A stretch of DNA of 64,000 nucleotides from Telmatactis stephensoni (lineage: Eukaryota; Cnidaria; Anthozoa; Actiniaria; Isophelliidae). The notes under the pieces were generated by a model. The model saw nothing but the letters and a program-made list of their open reading frames with translations, was not told the DNA's origin and did not search any database. Below are positions 25,501-35,804 of the stretch, in pieces. Numbering within the stretch: position 1 is the stretch's first letter; every line of letters starts with the position of its first letter. The DNA is taken from contig JALIZF010001780.1 of the NCBI GenBank assembly GCA_029948255.1, positions 310,001-374,000 of the forward strand, read 5' to 3'. Position numbers and translations under genes: made by a program.

Positions 25501-26350
25501 ATTAAATCTAAAGAAAAGTATTGGCGCTACCCCCGGGGTTAAATCTAAAGAAAAGTATTGGCGCTAACCCCGGGGTTAAATCTAAAGAAAAGTATTGGCG
25601 CTAGTCCCGGGTTAACGCTAATCCCTTCGAACAACCGAGTCCTGGGGCCCGTTTCTCAAAAGACTGACCCGATAATTAACTTCAGTTTACGGACCCGTTA
25701 ACCTAATAAGTTAACGGGTTCGTAAAGTTATTGGGTCTTTTGAGAAACAGGCCCCTGGTTAAATGCTACTAGAATCTAAAAATTAAGTTGCTTATCCTTA
25801 TTTCTGCTTTGTCATTGAAAAGAGGCTGGGCTTTACCTCGTTTTGTTTCCTCACTGGAAACGACTTCGCTTTCGTCCCCTTTATCCAATTCGCTTTGAGG
25901 TTTAGCTTCTTTGTCTTCTCCGTTCAGCTCTATTTTTGCGCTTTCCTCTTTCTTTCTTTCTTCTTCCATCTCTATTCCCCCATTTTTCTCCGCTTGTGCA
26001 ATTTTTTCGCTTTCCAGTTTTTCTTTGTCGTCAACTTCTTCGTCGTCTTTCAAATGTGCTTCAGCTTTTGGCTTTCCTCTCCACCAGATCAAAAACCGGT
26101 CGATAACAGATTCCTTTTTTTCAACCTTCTCTTTCTCATCCTTTTCTTCGCTCCCATCCTTCTCTTTTTCAGCAATCATCTCCTTTTCCTTTTCATTTTC
26201 TATGTTCTTTTTGTCTTGCTCAACTTGCTCAATTACTTTAGCATCTTTCTCTTTTGCTTCCTCGTTAAGTTGTACAACTAGTTCTTGTTTCTCGCTCATT
26301 ATGTATTTTGGTTGTCTTGTTAAAATGTTCTGAATGCGTTTTGAAGAATT
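10603..26350 (-). CDS. Gene A: START-domain protein with acidic disordered N-terminus
   Basis: Nine coding exons join in frame: 26350-25837, 20717-20302, 17090-16857, 16314-16170, 14925-14747, 13725-13689, 12963-12861, 11361-11212 and 10816-10603 (stop). All have AG/GT borders. From the Met at 26299 the product is 646 aa. Residues 1-370 are lysine/glutamate-rich, with KEKE-type runs, and are probably disordered or coiled. The START domain spans about 454-646; landmarks are DWWTITKKKKEYEEW, TDWKHREEWDKTF, PVNKRDLTFE and GIILRPSESGDHATKITIL. START domains bind a lipid or sterol in a helix-grip pocket; the ligand cannot be read here. No signal peptide is needed if translation starts at 26299, so it is probably cytosolic. 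It lies in tandem with gene B, with identical START intron phases. The true 5' end is unsure: the first exon opens in phase 0 at 26350, and an unspliced reading would add a hydrophobic leader from 26410. Confidence 0.75.
11485..11625. mobile_element. Palindromic MITE in gene A intron
   Basis: ATAGATTCCATTTTTCCGTG at the left pairs with CACGGAAAAATGGAATCTAT at the right, about 140 bp apart. It lies between the last START exons. Confidence 0.6.
12075..12315. mobile_element. 241-bp MITE with CAGCAAGTGATAACAT ends, copy 1
   Basis: Both ends are CAGCAAGTGATAACAT in inverted orientation. A second copy of exactly 241 bp, in opposite orientation, lies in gene B at 56326-56566. The two share internal sequence such as GAGGCCACTTCCGTCCAGCG. 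Confidence 0.75.
13120..13556. repeat. 72-82 bp minisatellite, array 1
   Basis: About five tandem units contain ACTGAGTCTGTGTATGTTGC and TCACTAGTGAAAAGACAAG. They differ mainly by an extra TGCTTA or GCA triplet-type insertion. Inverted arrays of the same unit occur at 35019-35353, 39398-39545 and 48530-48740. Overlapping open frames (13066-13550) are repeat translations. Confidence 0.9.
15108..15172. repeat. AAAAC/AAC microsatellite
   Basis: Runs of CAAAA and CAA units in gene A intron. Confidence 0.85.
15545..15650. mobile_element. Palindromic MITE
   Basis: GTGCAATTTGGGCCGAAATC pairs with GATTTCTGGCCCAAAATTGCAC. The spacer contains a CGACCGCGTAGCGGG hairpin. Confidence 0.55.
15664..15938. 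mobile_element. Fold-back element, ~275 bp
   Basis: TTAATTATATCCATTTTGAA at the left is matched by its complement at 15908-15935. Between them lie several ATTGGTTG-type motifs. Confidence 0.55.
17511..17772. mobile_element. Fold-back element with ~48-bp arms
   Basis: ATTGCCGGATTTCATATCGT starts the left arm, and the right arm (17725-17772) is its near-perfect complement. The loop is about 165 bp. It lies in a gene A intron. Confidence 0.75.
18130..18510. mobile_element. Fold-back element with G-run/C-run ends
   Basis: The left arm has a run of 9 or more G, then ACTCC and AAAAGGATCGGGTATGCTCG. The right arm is the complement, ending in runs of C. The interior shows repeated TATCTCTTAGGG-like and TATCAAAAG segments. 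Open frames in it are not supported. Confidence 0.6.
18851..18989. mobile_element. Harbinger-type MITE, 139 bp, copy 1
   Basis: Ends are GGCCTAGTTC and GAACTAGGCC, with TAA on both sides (18848-18850 and 18990-18992). A 3-bp TAA/TTA target with GGCC-type ends is characteristic of PIF/Harbinger derivatives. A second copy lies at 24456-24586. Confidence 0.8.
19086..19185. repeat. ATT/ATC microsatellite
   Basis: (ATT)n passes into (ATC)n and back to (ATT)n. Confidence 0.9.
22508..22606. repeat. (TGAT)n to (CGAT)n microsatellite
   Basis: About 20 TGAT units are followed by about 5 CGAT units. Confidence 0.95.
23014..23151. mobile_element. Palindromic MITE, ~138 bp
   Basis: TTATTAGATGTTTTCTTGTG pairs with the complement at the right end. 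The arms continue through TATTACGGGCTGA, with a central GCCTTTAGGCGAGGC hairpin. Confidence 0.7.
24418..24701. mobile_element. TA-MITE interrupted by a Harbinger-type MITE
   Basis: The left end is GTGATTTTCATTTGACCATG, lacking the first GA of the family. The right end ends in CAAATGAAAATCACTC. TA flanks both sides. It is close to 3740-3880 in sequence. Confidence 0.75.
24456..24586. mobile_element. Harbinger-type MITE, 131 bp, copy 2
   Basis: GGCCTAGTTC...GAACTAGGCC flanked by TAA. The empty site AAACTAATAGTTGG is seen intact in the related MITE at about 3775, which confirms a 3-bp TAA duplication. Confidence 0.85.
25456..25646. mobile_element. Fold-back element with three 41-bp tandem units
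   Basis: The arms CCAGTTGTTCGAAAGCGGGT and the complement near 25620-25635 enclose three tandem copies of a unit containing TTAAATCTAAAGAAAAGTAT and a GCGCTAnCCCCGGGG stretch. Confidence 0.6.
25645..25757. mobile_element. Palindromic MITE
   Basis: GGCCCGTTTCTCAAAAGACT pairs with the complement at the right. The centre is a TTAACGGGT palindrome. CCTGG-like sequence on both sides may be the target duplication. It abuts the first coding exon of gene A. Confidence 0.6.
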
Positions 26351-26684
26351 CTGGAAAGCAAAAGCAAAATTTGTTGACAGCATTAGTGTGATACATAAAA
26401 TGACATTCATGCGATAATAGGGCATTAATACAATATATGAACTTTAACGATGACTTTTAAGATATTAAAATATCTTCTAGTAGGACTATAGCCCCGACCG
26501 CGAGCAAACTATCCCAAAAAATGTTGGCTCCGCTACTGTTAAGTACGTTTGAACACTGCTTTGAGCCAACAACATCCAACCGATTGCTTTTGTTCTCTTA
26601 TCACCAAAGTGTAAAACACAACAATGTTGCGAGTCTGTTTGAACTGCAGACCAACAACTACCAACAGTGTTGAGGCCAACAATA

Positions 26685-26822
26685 GAGCGGTTTTCATAAA
26701 CCGGTGAAAATACTCTTAAGCTTATTTAGCACCACTACACTCTAATTATTTTGTTTGCTATTGTATTTATTTGACTATTACACTCTAGTATACACTGTTT
26801 CACGGGTTAATGAAAACCACTC
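26685..26822. mobile_element. TA-MITE, 138 bp
   Basis: Ends are GAGCGGTTTTCATAAACCGG and the complement of GAGTGGTTTTCATTAACCCG, both TA-flanked. This is the AACCCGTGAAA subfamily, whose ends match those of the DM-domain transposon at 35369-39267. Confidence 0.75.
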
Positions 26823-26989
26823 TATTGGATGTTTCAATAGAATTGCCACTTGCATGGGGGATATTAATGATGCATATACTTTCTGTATATTTAATTTATT
26901 TAATGTCTGATTTTTTGTTTTAAATTGACAAAACCCATACTGTTTCCGAACTTATAGTCAGAGCAAGAGAAACCTGACACAGATGATAT

Positions 26990-27384
26990 TAGGGGGTGTT
27001 TAGAGGCACTAGGATCATCCCAGCAGGCGAACCAACATTACGTTTAGTTTACACAGGGTTTACATGACAGTCACCCGCAGCGACCCGAAGCAAAGTTTAA
27101 AGAAATGAGTGGCTACTAACACCCGAACTACCACAGGGGCCTCCAACATTAGCGTTTCCTAATTATCTCTACTTTTCCGTTTACATGACCGAAACATACT
27201 CCTAGTGCTAGGATATTCCTAACGGCGAGACACTATAAGGATGATCCTAGTATAGTAGTAAGATGATCCTAGTACCCGAAGTGAAGACAAATTTCCATGT
27301 AAACAGAATGCCATAACTGCATGTATGACAGGTAGGATGATTTGCGTGCTAGGATGATCCTAATGCCATGTAAACACTCCCTAA
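26990..27384. mobile_element. MITE with internal CTAGGATGATCCTAG repeats
   Basis: The ends are TTAGGGGGTGTTTA and TAAACACTCCCTAA. Inside each end lie ACTAGGATCATCC/GGATGATCCTAAT motifs, and more copies of GATGATCCTAGTA occur centrally. The layout resembles subterminal transposase-binding repeats. Confidence 0.6.
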
Positions 27385-27399
27385 GTCCATCCATGTTTG

Positions 27400-28125
27400 T
27401 TTGTTTGTTTGCAATTGAGGATTGGTCTAGTAACGTTTAGTTACGTTTTTAAAAACCTTAAGCAGTTTGTTACAAAACGCTTAAATCAAGGATCAAGCCT
27501 AAACTTTTAATTAGTCAGACAATTAATTGCATGGAAATTTCTCTGCCGGCAAATTTAAGTCCCATTTTCTATTATTTGAGGCTGCCTAGTGATTAACAAT
27601 TGGCGACTGATGGCCGACGACTGATTACGACTGACGACTAACGGCAGTCTGATGCAAAAGTGCCACTGCATGAGGCCTGATATCAGAGAAACTGAATCAA
27701 ATGAAATGCAGATTTTTGATGCATCAAACATCTGTATTTCATTGAAACTCAGTTATAAATATCTTAAAGTTTCGCGTAGCATATGTAATAATCCTTCAAT
27801 TTTAGTAGGCCATTCTAGTATTTGTTCATGTTCTGCAGCCTGGGTTCAGGTATCCATTAATGTCCAAACTGGAACACTGATCATGTCGTGGGACCAATAA
27901 ATCATCTAATATTGAGTTCCATGACAGCAAAGGGGAAATGCTGTTATCTATTTCTGACTCTAAAAAGGCAGTCCGTTTGGAATGAATTATATTCGTTGCT
28001 ATGGACGAAAGAATGTGTTTGTCAATCACGTGCAATGACAAAGGAGACAGGGGGGCTAAAGGGACCATAGCCTCCTTATTTATTCCTGTTCAAAAACGTT
28101 TAAATTTTTAGCCCGAATGCTTGGC
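27400..28125. other. No gene recognised
   Basis: Open frames (27652-27900 plus; 28068-27826 minus) show no family resemblance. A CGACTGA-rich stretch lies at 27600-27640. Confidence 0.4.
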
Positions 28126-28129
28126 ACAC

Positions 28130-28205
28130 AAACAAACAAACAAACTAACTAACTAACTAACTAAGTAACCAACCAACCAACAAACAAACAAACAAACAAA
28201 CAACA
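28130..28205. repeat. CAAA/CTAA tetranucleotide repeat
   Basis: Units of CAAA, CTAA and CCAA in succession. Confidence 0.9.
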
Positions 28206-28360
28206 GCAACAACACAGCAGATAGTTTTTGATCGAGCGCCTTTCAAAAGGCCAGTACAGTTATCAATTTTCCAAAGTTAACAGTTAGAATCATTGATAGT
28301 AGGAATTAATTTCAGTAGTTTTACGTCACGTGGGTTGTTCGTGTGAGGTAGTGTTACTTA

Positions 28361-28502
28361 GGGTGTTTTCCATTTAGTGGAACCAACCGGCCAGAACGGC
28401 CAGTTCTTAAATGGTACAAGTCAATTCCTAGCTCTGGCTGGAATCAGTCCTAAGAAATCAGGCCGTTCTGGCCGGTAAAGTTCCACTAAATGAAAAACAC
28501 CC
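28361..28502. mobile_element. Palindromic MITE, 142 bp
   Basis: GGGTGTTTTCCATTTAGTGG pairs with the complement at the right end. The inner arms share CCGGCCAGAACGGCC. Flanks are TTA on the left and TAA on the right. Confidence 0.7.
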
Positions 28503-28699
28503 TAAGAAAAACTATAACCATAACATCCATTCTATAAAGAAAACCGTCAGGTGCTACCCAGGGTTTGACGATACCTATATATTCCAAAAATCTTTTCTGA
28601 CAACTGCAGAAACTAAGTTGGGAGTTTTCAATAATGATTACCTAAGTATGTCAATTCTGATGTTGATATTTCGGTTTACAACCATTGATGGTGTCAAGC

Positions 28700-28852
28700 T
28701 ACAAGTGTTGTTTTGTTCTTTTTGTTTCATTTTCGTCTTTGTTTATTTGTTTGTTTTGTTTTTCTTTGTTTGCTTTGTTTTTTTGTTTCTTTGGGTGTTT
28801 ATTTTGCTTTGCTTTGTTTGTTTGTTTGTTTTTCTTTGTTTGTTTGTTTGCA
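28700..28852. repeat. GTTT-rich microsatellite
   Basis: GTTT/TTTG-rich low-complexity tract. The several overlapping open frames are composition artefacts. Confidence 0.85.
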
Positions 28853-28883
28853 AATCTACGAAGAAAAGGACCAAAAGAATAGG

Positions 28884-29843
28884 ACCACGTTCGAGATATC
28901 AAGATTCCTAGCATGATAGAGAGGCTCACAGGAGTAAACTGCCGAAATAACCACCTAGCAGAAAGAGAATAAGTTTATATGATATTGGAAATTATGTAGA
29001 AATTAGTAGAAATTTGATTTCTGACGTAAAATCACAAATAATGTGTCAAATGGATCGAAAGGTCATTAATCGATAATTAGAATAAAAAAGCGACACATTA
29101 TTCGTAATTTTAGGGCAGAAAACTAGTTTCTACTAATCTCAAGTATATTAAGGCTTGGGTTGTCTGCCAATTAGCCAGAATTTTGTTTCTTAAATAATTC
29201 TCTTGCTTTTAGAGATATTGCATCAATATTTTTATGGGAGCTGTAGATAAAAAAATGTGACAGATTGAGACCAAGTATTTTGCATTGTCTTGGTCACGTG
29301 ACTTTAAGGCAGCAAAAACGGTTTTTTGAAAATGGGGAGTGCAAAGCCTCATTAAATGAAGCTGAAATTTATATTGTTCTAAAGGTACTTAGAGCACATA
29401 TATGAATTAGCCTTTGCATGTGGTCTATCGATGTTGAGAAAGGAGATATTTGAGAAAAACACATATGCAAATTAGGTCACGTGACCTATTTTCTTAAATA
29501 ACTCTTTATGTAATCTATTTTTCCAAATGGAAAAGGCTGATTTGGAAAGCCCTTTCCGAAAGAAACAAGAAAACATGCAATTCATAAATATTCGAAATGT
29601 TTGTTCTGTACCCCACTTCTAATTGAAATTTTTCAGTGAAAAACATGGTCCAGCAAGTCACGTGACACTCCAACAAAAGTCAACACTTATGGAAAAAATT
29701 TCAGTCAATGGATACTTACTGAAAATTACCAAAATATGGAGATTTCCACATTGGATAAGTCGTGAGATTCATAAAACCTAAATAACAGTTTTCTCCTGTG
29801 AGCCTCGCTATCATGCTAGGAATCTTGATATCTCGAAAGTGGC
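28884..29843. mobile_element. ~960-bp non-autonomous element with ~60-bp inverted ends
   Basis: CCACGTTCGAGATATCAAGA at the left is repeated as its complement at 29800-29843, and the similarity continues through TAGCATGATAG and CTCACAGGAG. No ORF is intact inside. Three internal TCACGTGAC segments (around 29293, 29477 and 29658) precede short AT-rich repeats. Confidence 0.65.
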
Positions 29844-30551
29844 CTATTACTATAAGAATTGATGACGTGTCAAGCAGCTGCCAATTTTTAGAAAAAAGTT
29901 GCCACTACTAAAAATGACAAGTTGTCCAAGTTTGAAAAGTGCCTTTTTGAAAGTCCTATTTTTCTGAAATGTCTACAAAACTGTTTCTGAAATGTCTGCT
30001 AAAACTGTTTGCTGAAATATTGGTAACATCATGTCGGGGTTATTTCTTTTTTTATGATATTTTTCAAGCCTACTGGATAATGTTTTAATCAAAGTATTTT
30101 GAGTATTTTAATAAATGCATGATTCAAACTAGTCACATTATCATGAGTTATTATGATATAAATGCAAATGTTTTGTCGCGATGCCAATTTGAGTCGACTT
30201 ACGCGTGGAGCGCCCTTTCAACAACGAACAGCATGGCGATGAGCGTACGAATAGCTTGCGAGAATCACGAATAGTACACGATGAAAGGACGAGAAGCGTG
30301 CGAGCTGATAGCATGAAATGCGGGTTCGTTATTGAACGATGACGTTCGTAATACCTTCCTGATGCCCGTATGTTTTTTTCTTTGTCCATTCGTGTGTTAT
30401 CCGTGGTTTATTCGTGTGTTGTTTGTGGTCTATTCGTGTGTTGTTCGTGGTCTATTCGTATTTTCAGAAAGTGGCTTGATGTTCTTGATTGCCTATCCTT
30501 GTTCCTGCCCAGGGCTATATTTGTCGGCATATATTTGTTGCAATTAGGACA

Positions 30552-30684
30552 ATAACATGACTTTTGGAGGGCATATTGTTTATTTGTGGCCCGAGTAGCT
30601 TCATTTGCGCCCGAGCGCAGCGAGGGTGCAAATGATGCTACAAGGGCCACAAATAAACAATATGCCCGACAAAAGTCATGTTAT
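30552..30684. mobile_element. Palindromic MITE
   Basis: ATAACATGACTTTTG pairs with CAAAAGTCATGTTAT, then GGGCATATTGTTTATTTGTG with its complement. The centre is GCGCCCGAGCGCAGCGAGGG. Confidence 0.7.
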
Positions 30685-30693
30685 TATCATCAG

Positions 30694-30993
30694 ATCATCA
30701 ATATACTAGGCCAAATAACAAACTTTGTAATTGAAACTTGGAAATTCTTGGAAATTCTTCCATATTAGTGGTAAAATGCCGTTTGATCAGTACGATAAAA
30801 GTTGTCTTCAAATAAATATAAAAAATAACGATTGACACAAAACTCGAGTTCTGAAATGTTTTTTTGTAAATTCTGTTTGGTCGAGTTGTCGCGCGATGCC
30901 TTCTCAACCAATCAGCAACAGGGCTGCAAACGCCCGCTGAACGGCGCGTTTTCAAGAGGGCAGTTTGTTATTTGGCCTAGTATATTGATGATA
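30694..30993. mobile_element. Fold-back element, 300 bp
   Basis: ATCATCAATATACTAGGCCA at the left has its exact complement at 30974-30993, and the match runs on through AATAACAAACT. Confidence 0.75.
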
Positions 30994-31294
30994 ATGATAG
31001 ATACAGTAATCAAGATCCTCCGACCACGATCGAAACCTTCGGCTATGTTTTGAAAGATTGATAATTACCACAAGTAAGGTATCTCATCAGCGGGTCAGGT
31101 TCCAGTTTGATGCCTACATTGATTAAAGTCTGTTTTTTAGCCAACGCCACGTTTTGTCGGGTGTAAATGCAAATGACATCCCGCAGCGAATGAATTAGAC
31201 TTTCAGATCAGTTAAAGTATTTCATATTTGTGGGTTGCTAAGGGCTATCGATATGATATGATTTGAATGGGTGGAGGTAGGTTTCATAGAAATT

Positions 31295-31521
31295 AAAGGT
31301 GCGGTAATACGGACAGAAAATCGCGCAATATTTTGCGCAACATTGTTGCGTTGCAGAGTAACTAATGCTTCTCGTGTTACTACAAATGTTCTTTGTTTCA
31401 AAGAGCAGAGGGGGGCTTGGACTTCGTTTAGCAAGAAAAATTTGTTGAGCGCGAGTGGTAACTGCATTTGATCTGCAACTTGAAACGAAACAATGTTGCG
31501 CGCAATATTCCCGCAGCCTTA
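31295..31521. mobile_element. Fold-back element with GCGCAATATT ends
   Basis: AAGGTGCGGTAATACGG and GCGCAATATTTTGCGCAACA at the left pair with TGTTGCGCGCAATATTCCCG and CAGCCTT at the right. Confidence 0.6.
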
Positions 31522-32066
31522 AAATATGATATCTTTGGAAAACTGAAACATGCAGCTTGAGTGACATTAAAATGTATCCAATTTTCTTTCTTTTCTTTTT
31601 TTTTCCCTCTGAGGCCCCATTATCACAGAAATATTATGATTGTCAAACTATTTCAATTTATTGGAACCTGGAGGCTTTGTCCAAACTAATCCAGATCTAG
31701 ATACATTTGAAAATACACTAACCCAGTTTGGACGTAAAATGGGCGTAAAGATACGTCTTTATCTGCTATTGGCGTGGACACAGCTTTAAAAGCATCGAGT
31801 CTTTTTATTTTGACCAGGCCCCCGTTGAATAAAGGATGGATAGCGCTATCCACTGTATGAATCCTTATCCAGTTGATAAAATGATGGCATTTTCCAATCA
31901 AATTTTTACCAAGAGGCTTGTGAATGCCATTTTAATTAATGTAAATTATTTTTATTCATAGGGCACGCTATAATTGGAGCCCAGCTCTGTTGCGTATCCC
32001 TCACCTTTATATATATATATTATTATCATTTTTATTTTTTATTTTATTATGTTGGTGAAAGCTTTG

Positions 32067-32067
<1 letters not shown>

Positions 32068-32153
<86 letters not shown>

Positions 32154-32302
32154 ATGAATGAATGAATGAATAAATAAATAAATGAATAAATGAATAAATA
32201 AATAAATAAATAAATAAATAAATGAATGAATGAATGAATAAATAAATAAATGAATAAATGAATAAATGAATAAATGAATAAATGAATAAATGAATAAATG
32301 AA

Positions 32303-32341
<39 letters not shown>

Positions 32342-32343
32342 AT
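32068..32343. repeat. (AAAT)n microsatellite with AATG variants
   Basis: Nearly 70 tetranucleotide units, AAAT with interspersed GAATGAAT. The 119-aa open frame across it is a repeat translation. Confidence 0.95.
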
Positions 32344-35018
32344 TTCACTGGATAACGATTATCCATCGAATGGCGCTATCATCCCTTCGTGCAACCAGAA
32401 AAAGCTCTTCACTTTCTGTAAAATTTACGTACAATTGCTTTTGCGTGTCGAATTATCACAAAAGATTAAACTAATATTATAATTACGTTTACTTGACTAC
32501 TGTTCGGTGATAATGCACTCCCTTTAATTTCAATGCAAAATAATAGGTGTAATTTTTCTAGTGTAGTTTGCGTCACCAACCATATCATTTACGTGTAGTT
32601 CAGTTTTCAAGCTACATTGAAGGATTTTCAGACGGATTTCTAGCTCAGTTGAAGTTTGATGCCACTTGTTTACATGTTTTATAATCGTTCCTGAGTAGAG
32701 AACCATGGAGCGTAAAGTAGATTGAAAGCAAAATTCCCATTTAAATTAGATACACGACGTAATATATATTCAAACTTATAACCGCATTGAAAGACCGTGA
32801 AACAGCGAATGTAACTGCAAGTAATGTATTTTCAAATAGGTGTCAAATGGACTACATGTTTACAGAAGACATCTATGGATAATATAATTGAGACACTTTG
32901 AACAAGTTCAGACCTATATGCTTCGGTAATTTGTGGAAGCTTCACGAATCAAATATTTATCTCTAGCCCTATAAGATATATTAACTTAATGGAATACATA
33001 CATCGACACTCTCTCTCTTCAAGGGAGGCTTAGCATTGTATATTAGTTTATAATTGGCCTAAAGTAGGTGGTAAGTCCTAAAACCAAACATATTAGTAGT
33101 TCTTTTTCTTGTAAACAACGATATGTTTTGTAATTAAGCGAGAAGTGCTACTCCTATCAACATAAGTGACATCTTTTAGGTAAACAGACGTGGCATCGAG
33201 TAGGGAATAAACGACGACACGTCGCGTCAGAACACTAAAATCCTGTAATAAAATTTTGTCTTATAAATTACAAAAGAACATACACTGATGAAGGTTTTTC
33301 GTCTACATTGATCGGGTACTAAAAATAATTTTCCTCGCGAGAAAACGAAAGTCATTTCGGTCACAAGACATTTTTAGTAGTGATTTAGGATATGTTAGTT
33401 GTCGTTTAAGGAGACTTTTAAGGTAATTAGTTGTTAAAGTTGACTTAGAATTAAAGTTCTAGTTAGGTGCACCTGTTATGAGGGCAGCTGGTTTGGAAAA
33501 TAGACAGCTCATCCGCGACACACACCACAACAACTTCTAAAGATCCAACTAGAAGTATCTTGAAACTTGCTTGGAAGGAGAGTGAATCAATGGATCACAA
33601 AACGAGGAAACAGATGACTTGCGCTTCTTGCGAGAAACTCAAGTTTGCCTTCGTTGTTTGATTCGTCTAATGTTACAACGTCAATAAGAAGGGTGGAAAT
33701 AGGTCACGCTGATCTCCTTATGTGACCACAACGATGTCTTGTTTCACGTGGATGTAATTTATTCTGATGGGAATTTATTTATGGAATCAATACGTAAGCA
33801 GGTACTTTGCAGGAACACCGATCTCTTGTTCAATGTGATCACATGTTCTATTTGTTTGCGTACTGTAGATAACTTTTATTCTTCTTGCAAATATAATAAC
33901 TATTTTGATGGTCTTTAGACTGACATTAACTCCAGGGTTTGATAATGTATTGAAAATTTCGTTTGAAATGTAATCCGAGTGAAATTGATCTTGGAGCAGG
34001 TACTATGGAACAGATCAGTAATTCTATTTGAAAGTTATTTGATCATGTATTCCATTTAGGGCTTCTAGCTGATTCTATTTGATTATCTATTTAAACTTAT
34101 AGTATTTAAAGCTCCAATTTAAAAATATGTTGAAAGCGGATCGTTAATTCTATTTGATTATGTATTCCATTTTGGGTTTCTTAAAGATTATTTGTTCGAT
34201 CTATTTGATTATAGGTATATATTCTATTTTTTAACAGATCATCCTGCTAGTTGATTATGTATTCCATTGAGAGTTACTAACAGCTCATCATCTTTGGATT
34301 ATGCTCTCATTCTATTTAGGGATTTTTAAGAGTATATTACTTCTATTTGATCATGCGTTCCTTTTTTGCTTTAATTTAAGCTCCAGCGGAACTTAATCTC
34401 GCATTTATGTACCAAACCTGAAATTTAAGAAACTTCAGCTGCTAAAATTTGACATTATAAAACCCACAGTTAATATAAAAAAAACAACGACATCAAAGAC
34501 CTCAAGAATTTTTTACAACACGGATAGTTTACCATTAAAATAAAAGGGGAAAATTCTGGACGTGGAGTTCAAATTATCCCCCAATCCTCTGCAGGCAAGT
34601 CTTGCTATTGGGCTGCCTGTAGGAATTCGGAGGCGAGGAGGCCTTGAAATCACAAACCCAAGCTGTACATGTGGCCTTTGAGAGTGGCATATGGAAGACT
34701 TCAAAGTGACGTTGTTGGATGGCAGCAACAACAAAATCACTTGATATCCAAAGCATCCAAACCCTCAGGAGGAGATTCTTTTGTTCTGCAATCCAAATAC
34801 CACCGTAAAAATATAACCTTATGGCATGAGTTCAGCGATTTGTTCACACAGTCATACAGTTCTGGCAGAGTTTCGGAGTCTTAGAAGTCTTAGATGAATA
34901 TATACTCATCCCAAAATATCCCAAGTGACCGCAATCGACATTGCAGCGCGCTCCGAGGAATTTGATTAACAATTGTCTCTTAATTTTATTGCGTACTCTG
35001 TTTTTGGGTATTGTGAAT
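32344..35018. other. Intergenic, no gene recognised
   Basis: No supported coding region. At 33990-34370 there are about five degenerate units around TATTTGATTATGTATTCCAT, spaced roughly 70-90 bp apart. Open frames at 34513-34884 have no recognisable product. Confidence 0.5.
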
Positions 35019-35353
35019 AAGTGACATAAGCATAAGCACAAGCAACAGACTCAGTACGTAATGTACTGCTCATTAGCAGAGCTTGTCTTTTCACTAGTGG
35101 CATAAGCATAAGCACAAGCAACATACACAGACTCAGTAATGTAGTGCTCATTACCAGTGCTTGTCTTTTCACTAGTGACATAAGCACAAGCAACATACAC
35201 AGACTCAGTAATGTACTACTCATTAGCAGTGCTTGTCTTTTCACTAGTGGCATAAGCATAAGCACAAGCAACATACACAGACTTAGTAATGTACTGCTCA
35301 TTAGCAGTGCTTGTCCTTTCACTAGTGACATAAGCATTAGCACAAGCAACATA
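35019..35353. repeat. 72-82 bp minisatellite, array 2 (interrupted)
   Basis: About four units, complementary to array 1, carry CTTGTCTTTTCACTAGTG and GCAACATACACAGACTCAGT. The array breaks inside a unit at GCAACATA and resumes at 39398 with TACACAGACTCAG, so everything between was inserted. Confidence 0.9.
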
Positions 35354-35368
35354 GAGCGATTACACTTA

Positions 35369-35395
35369 GAGTCGTTTCATTTAACCCGTGAAATA
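35369..35395 (+). repeat. Left terminal inverted repeat of the DM transposon
   Basis: GAGTCGTTTCATTTAACCCG followed by TGAAATA. It is preceded by the TA target. Confidence 0.85.
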
Positions 35396-35804
35396 GTTAG
35401 TGACTTATTACGTAGAACCACTGAGTAACAGATAGTAGTATTTTTTGTATTATTTGCACTCAAGTAGACTAAGTCAAAAACACCATTTTTATTTCATGAA
35501 TTAAATACTAATTACATTAGTTTTGACCTTTGCAAACAATGTTCAATGAAAAAAATACATAGCTCATATGTTAGCTTCGTCACTGACGGCTTTTTAAGCC
35601 TTACTCGAAACTTTAAATTGACTTAGCCAAGAACTCATTTTTTTTATCTCATGAAATTTCTAATAAATTGCATCAGTTTTTTTTCTATTGAATGAATAAT
35701 TACTTGGTATATCTTAGCTCACTACATCACTGACGGCTTTCTTCAGACTTACAAAAAATTAATAAACAAAGTGAAACAATAACAAAGTGAAACAATTGAA
35801 TAAA

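Larger units (their letters stand above)
20718..25836. other. Large intron of gene A
   Basis: This intron is about 5.1 kb and holds a (TGAT)n microsatellite, a palindromic MITE and a three-level transposon nest. No coding sequence is recognisable in 20718-22500 or 22860-24300. Confidence 0.6.

Noticed and set aside
25895..26333. Plus-strand frames of 128 and 140 aa rich in Phe and Ser
   Set aside because: Shadows of the Lys/Glu-rich first exon of gene A.
28618..28929. Phe/Val/Leu-rich and Lys/Asn/Gln-rich frames on both strands
   Set aside because: Composition artefact of a GTTT repeat; no start context or homology.
32007..32366. 119-aa frame of repeated F-I-Y-L residues
   Set aside because: A direct product of the (AAAT)n microsatellite.
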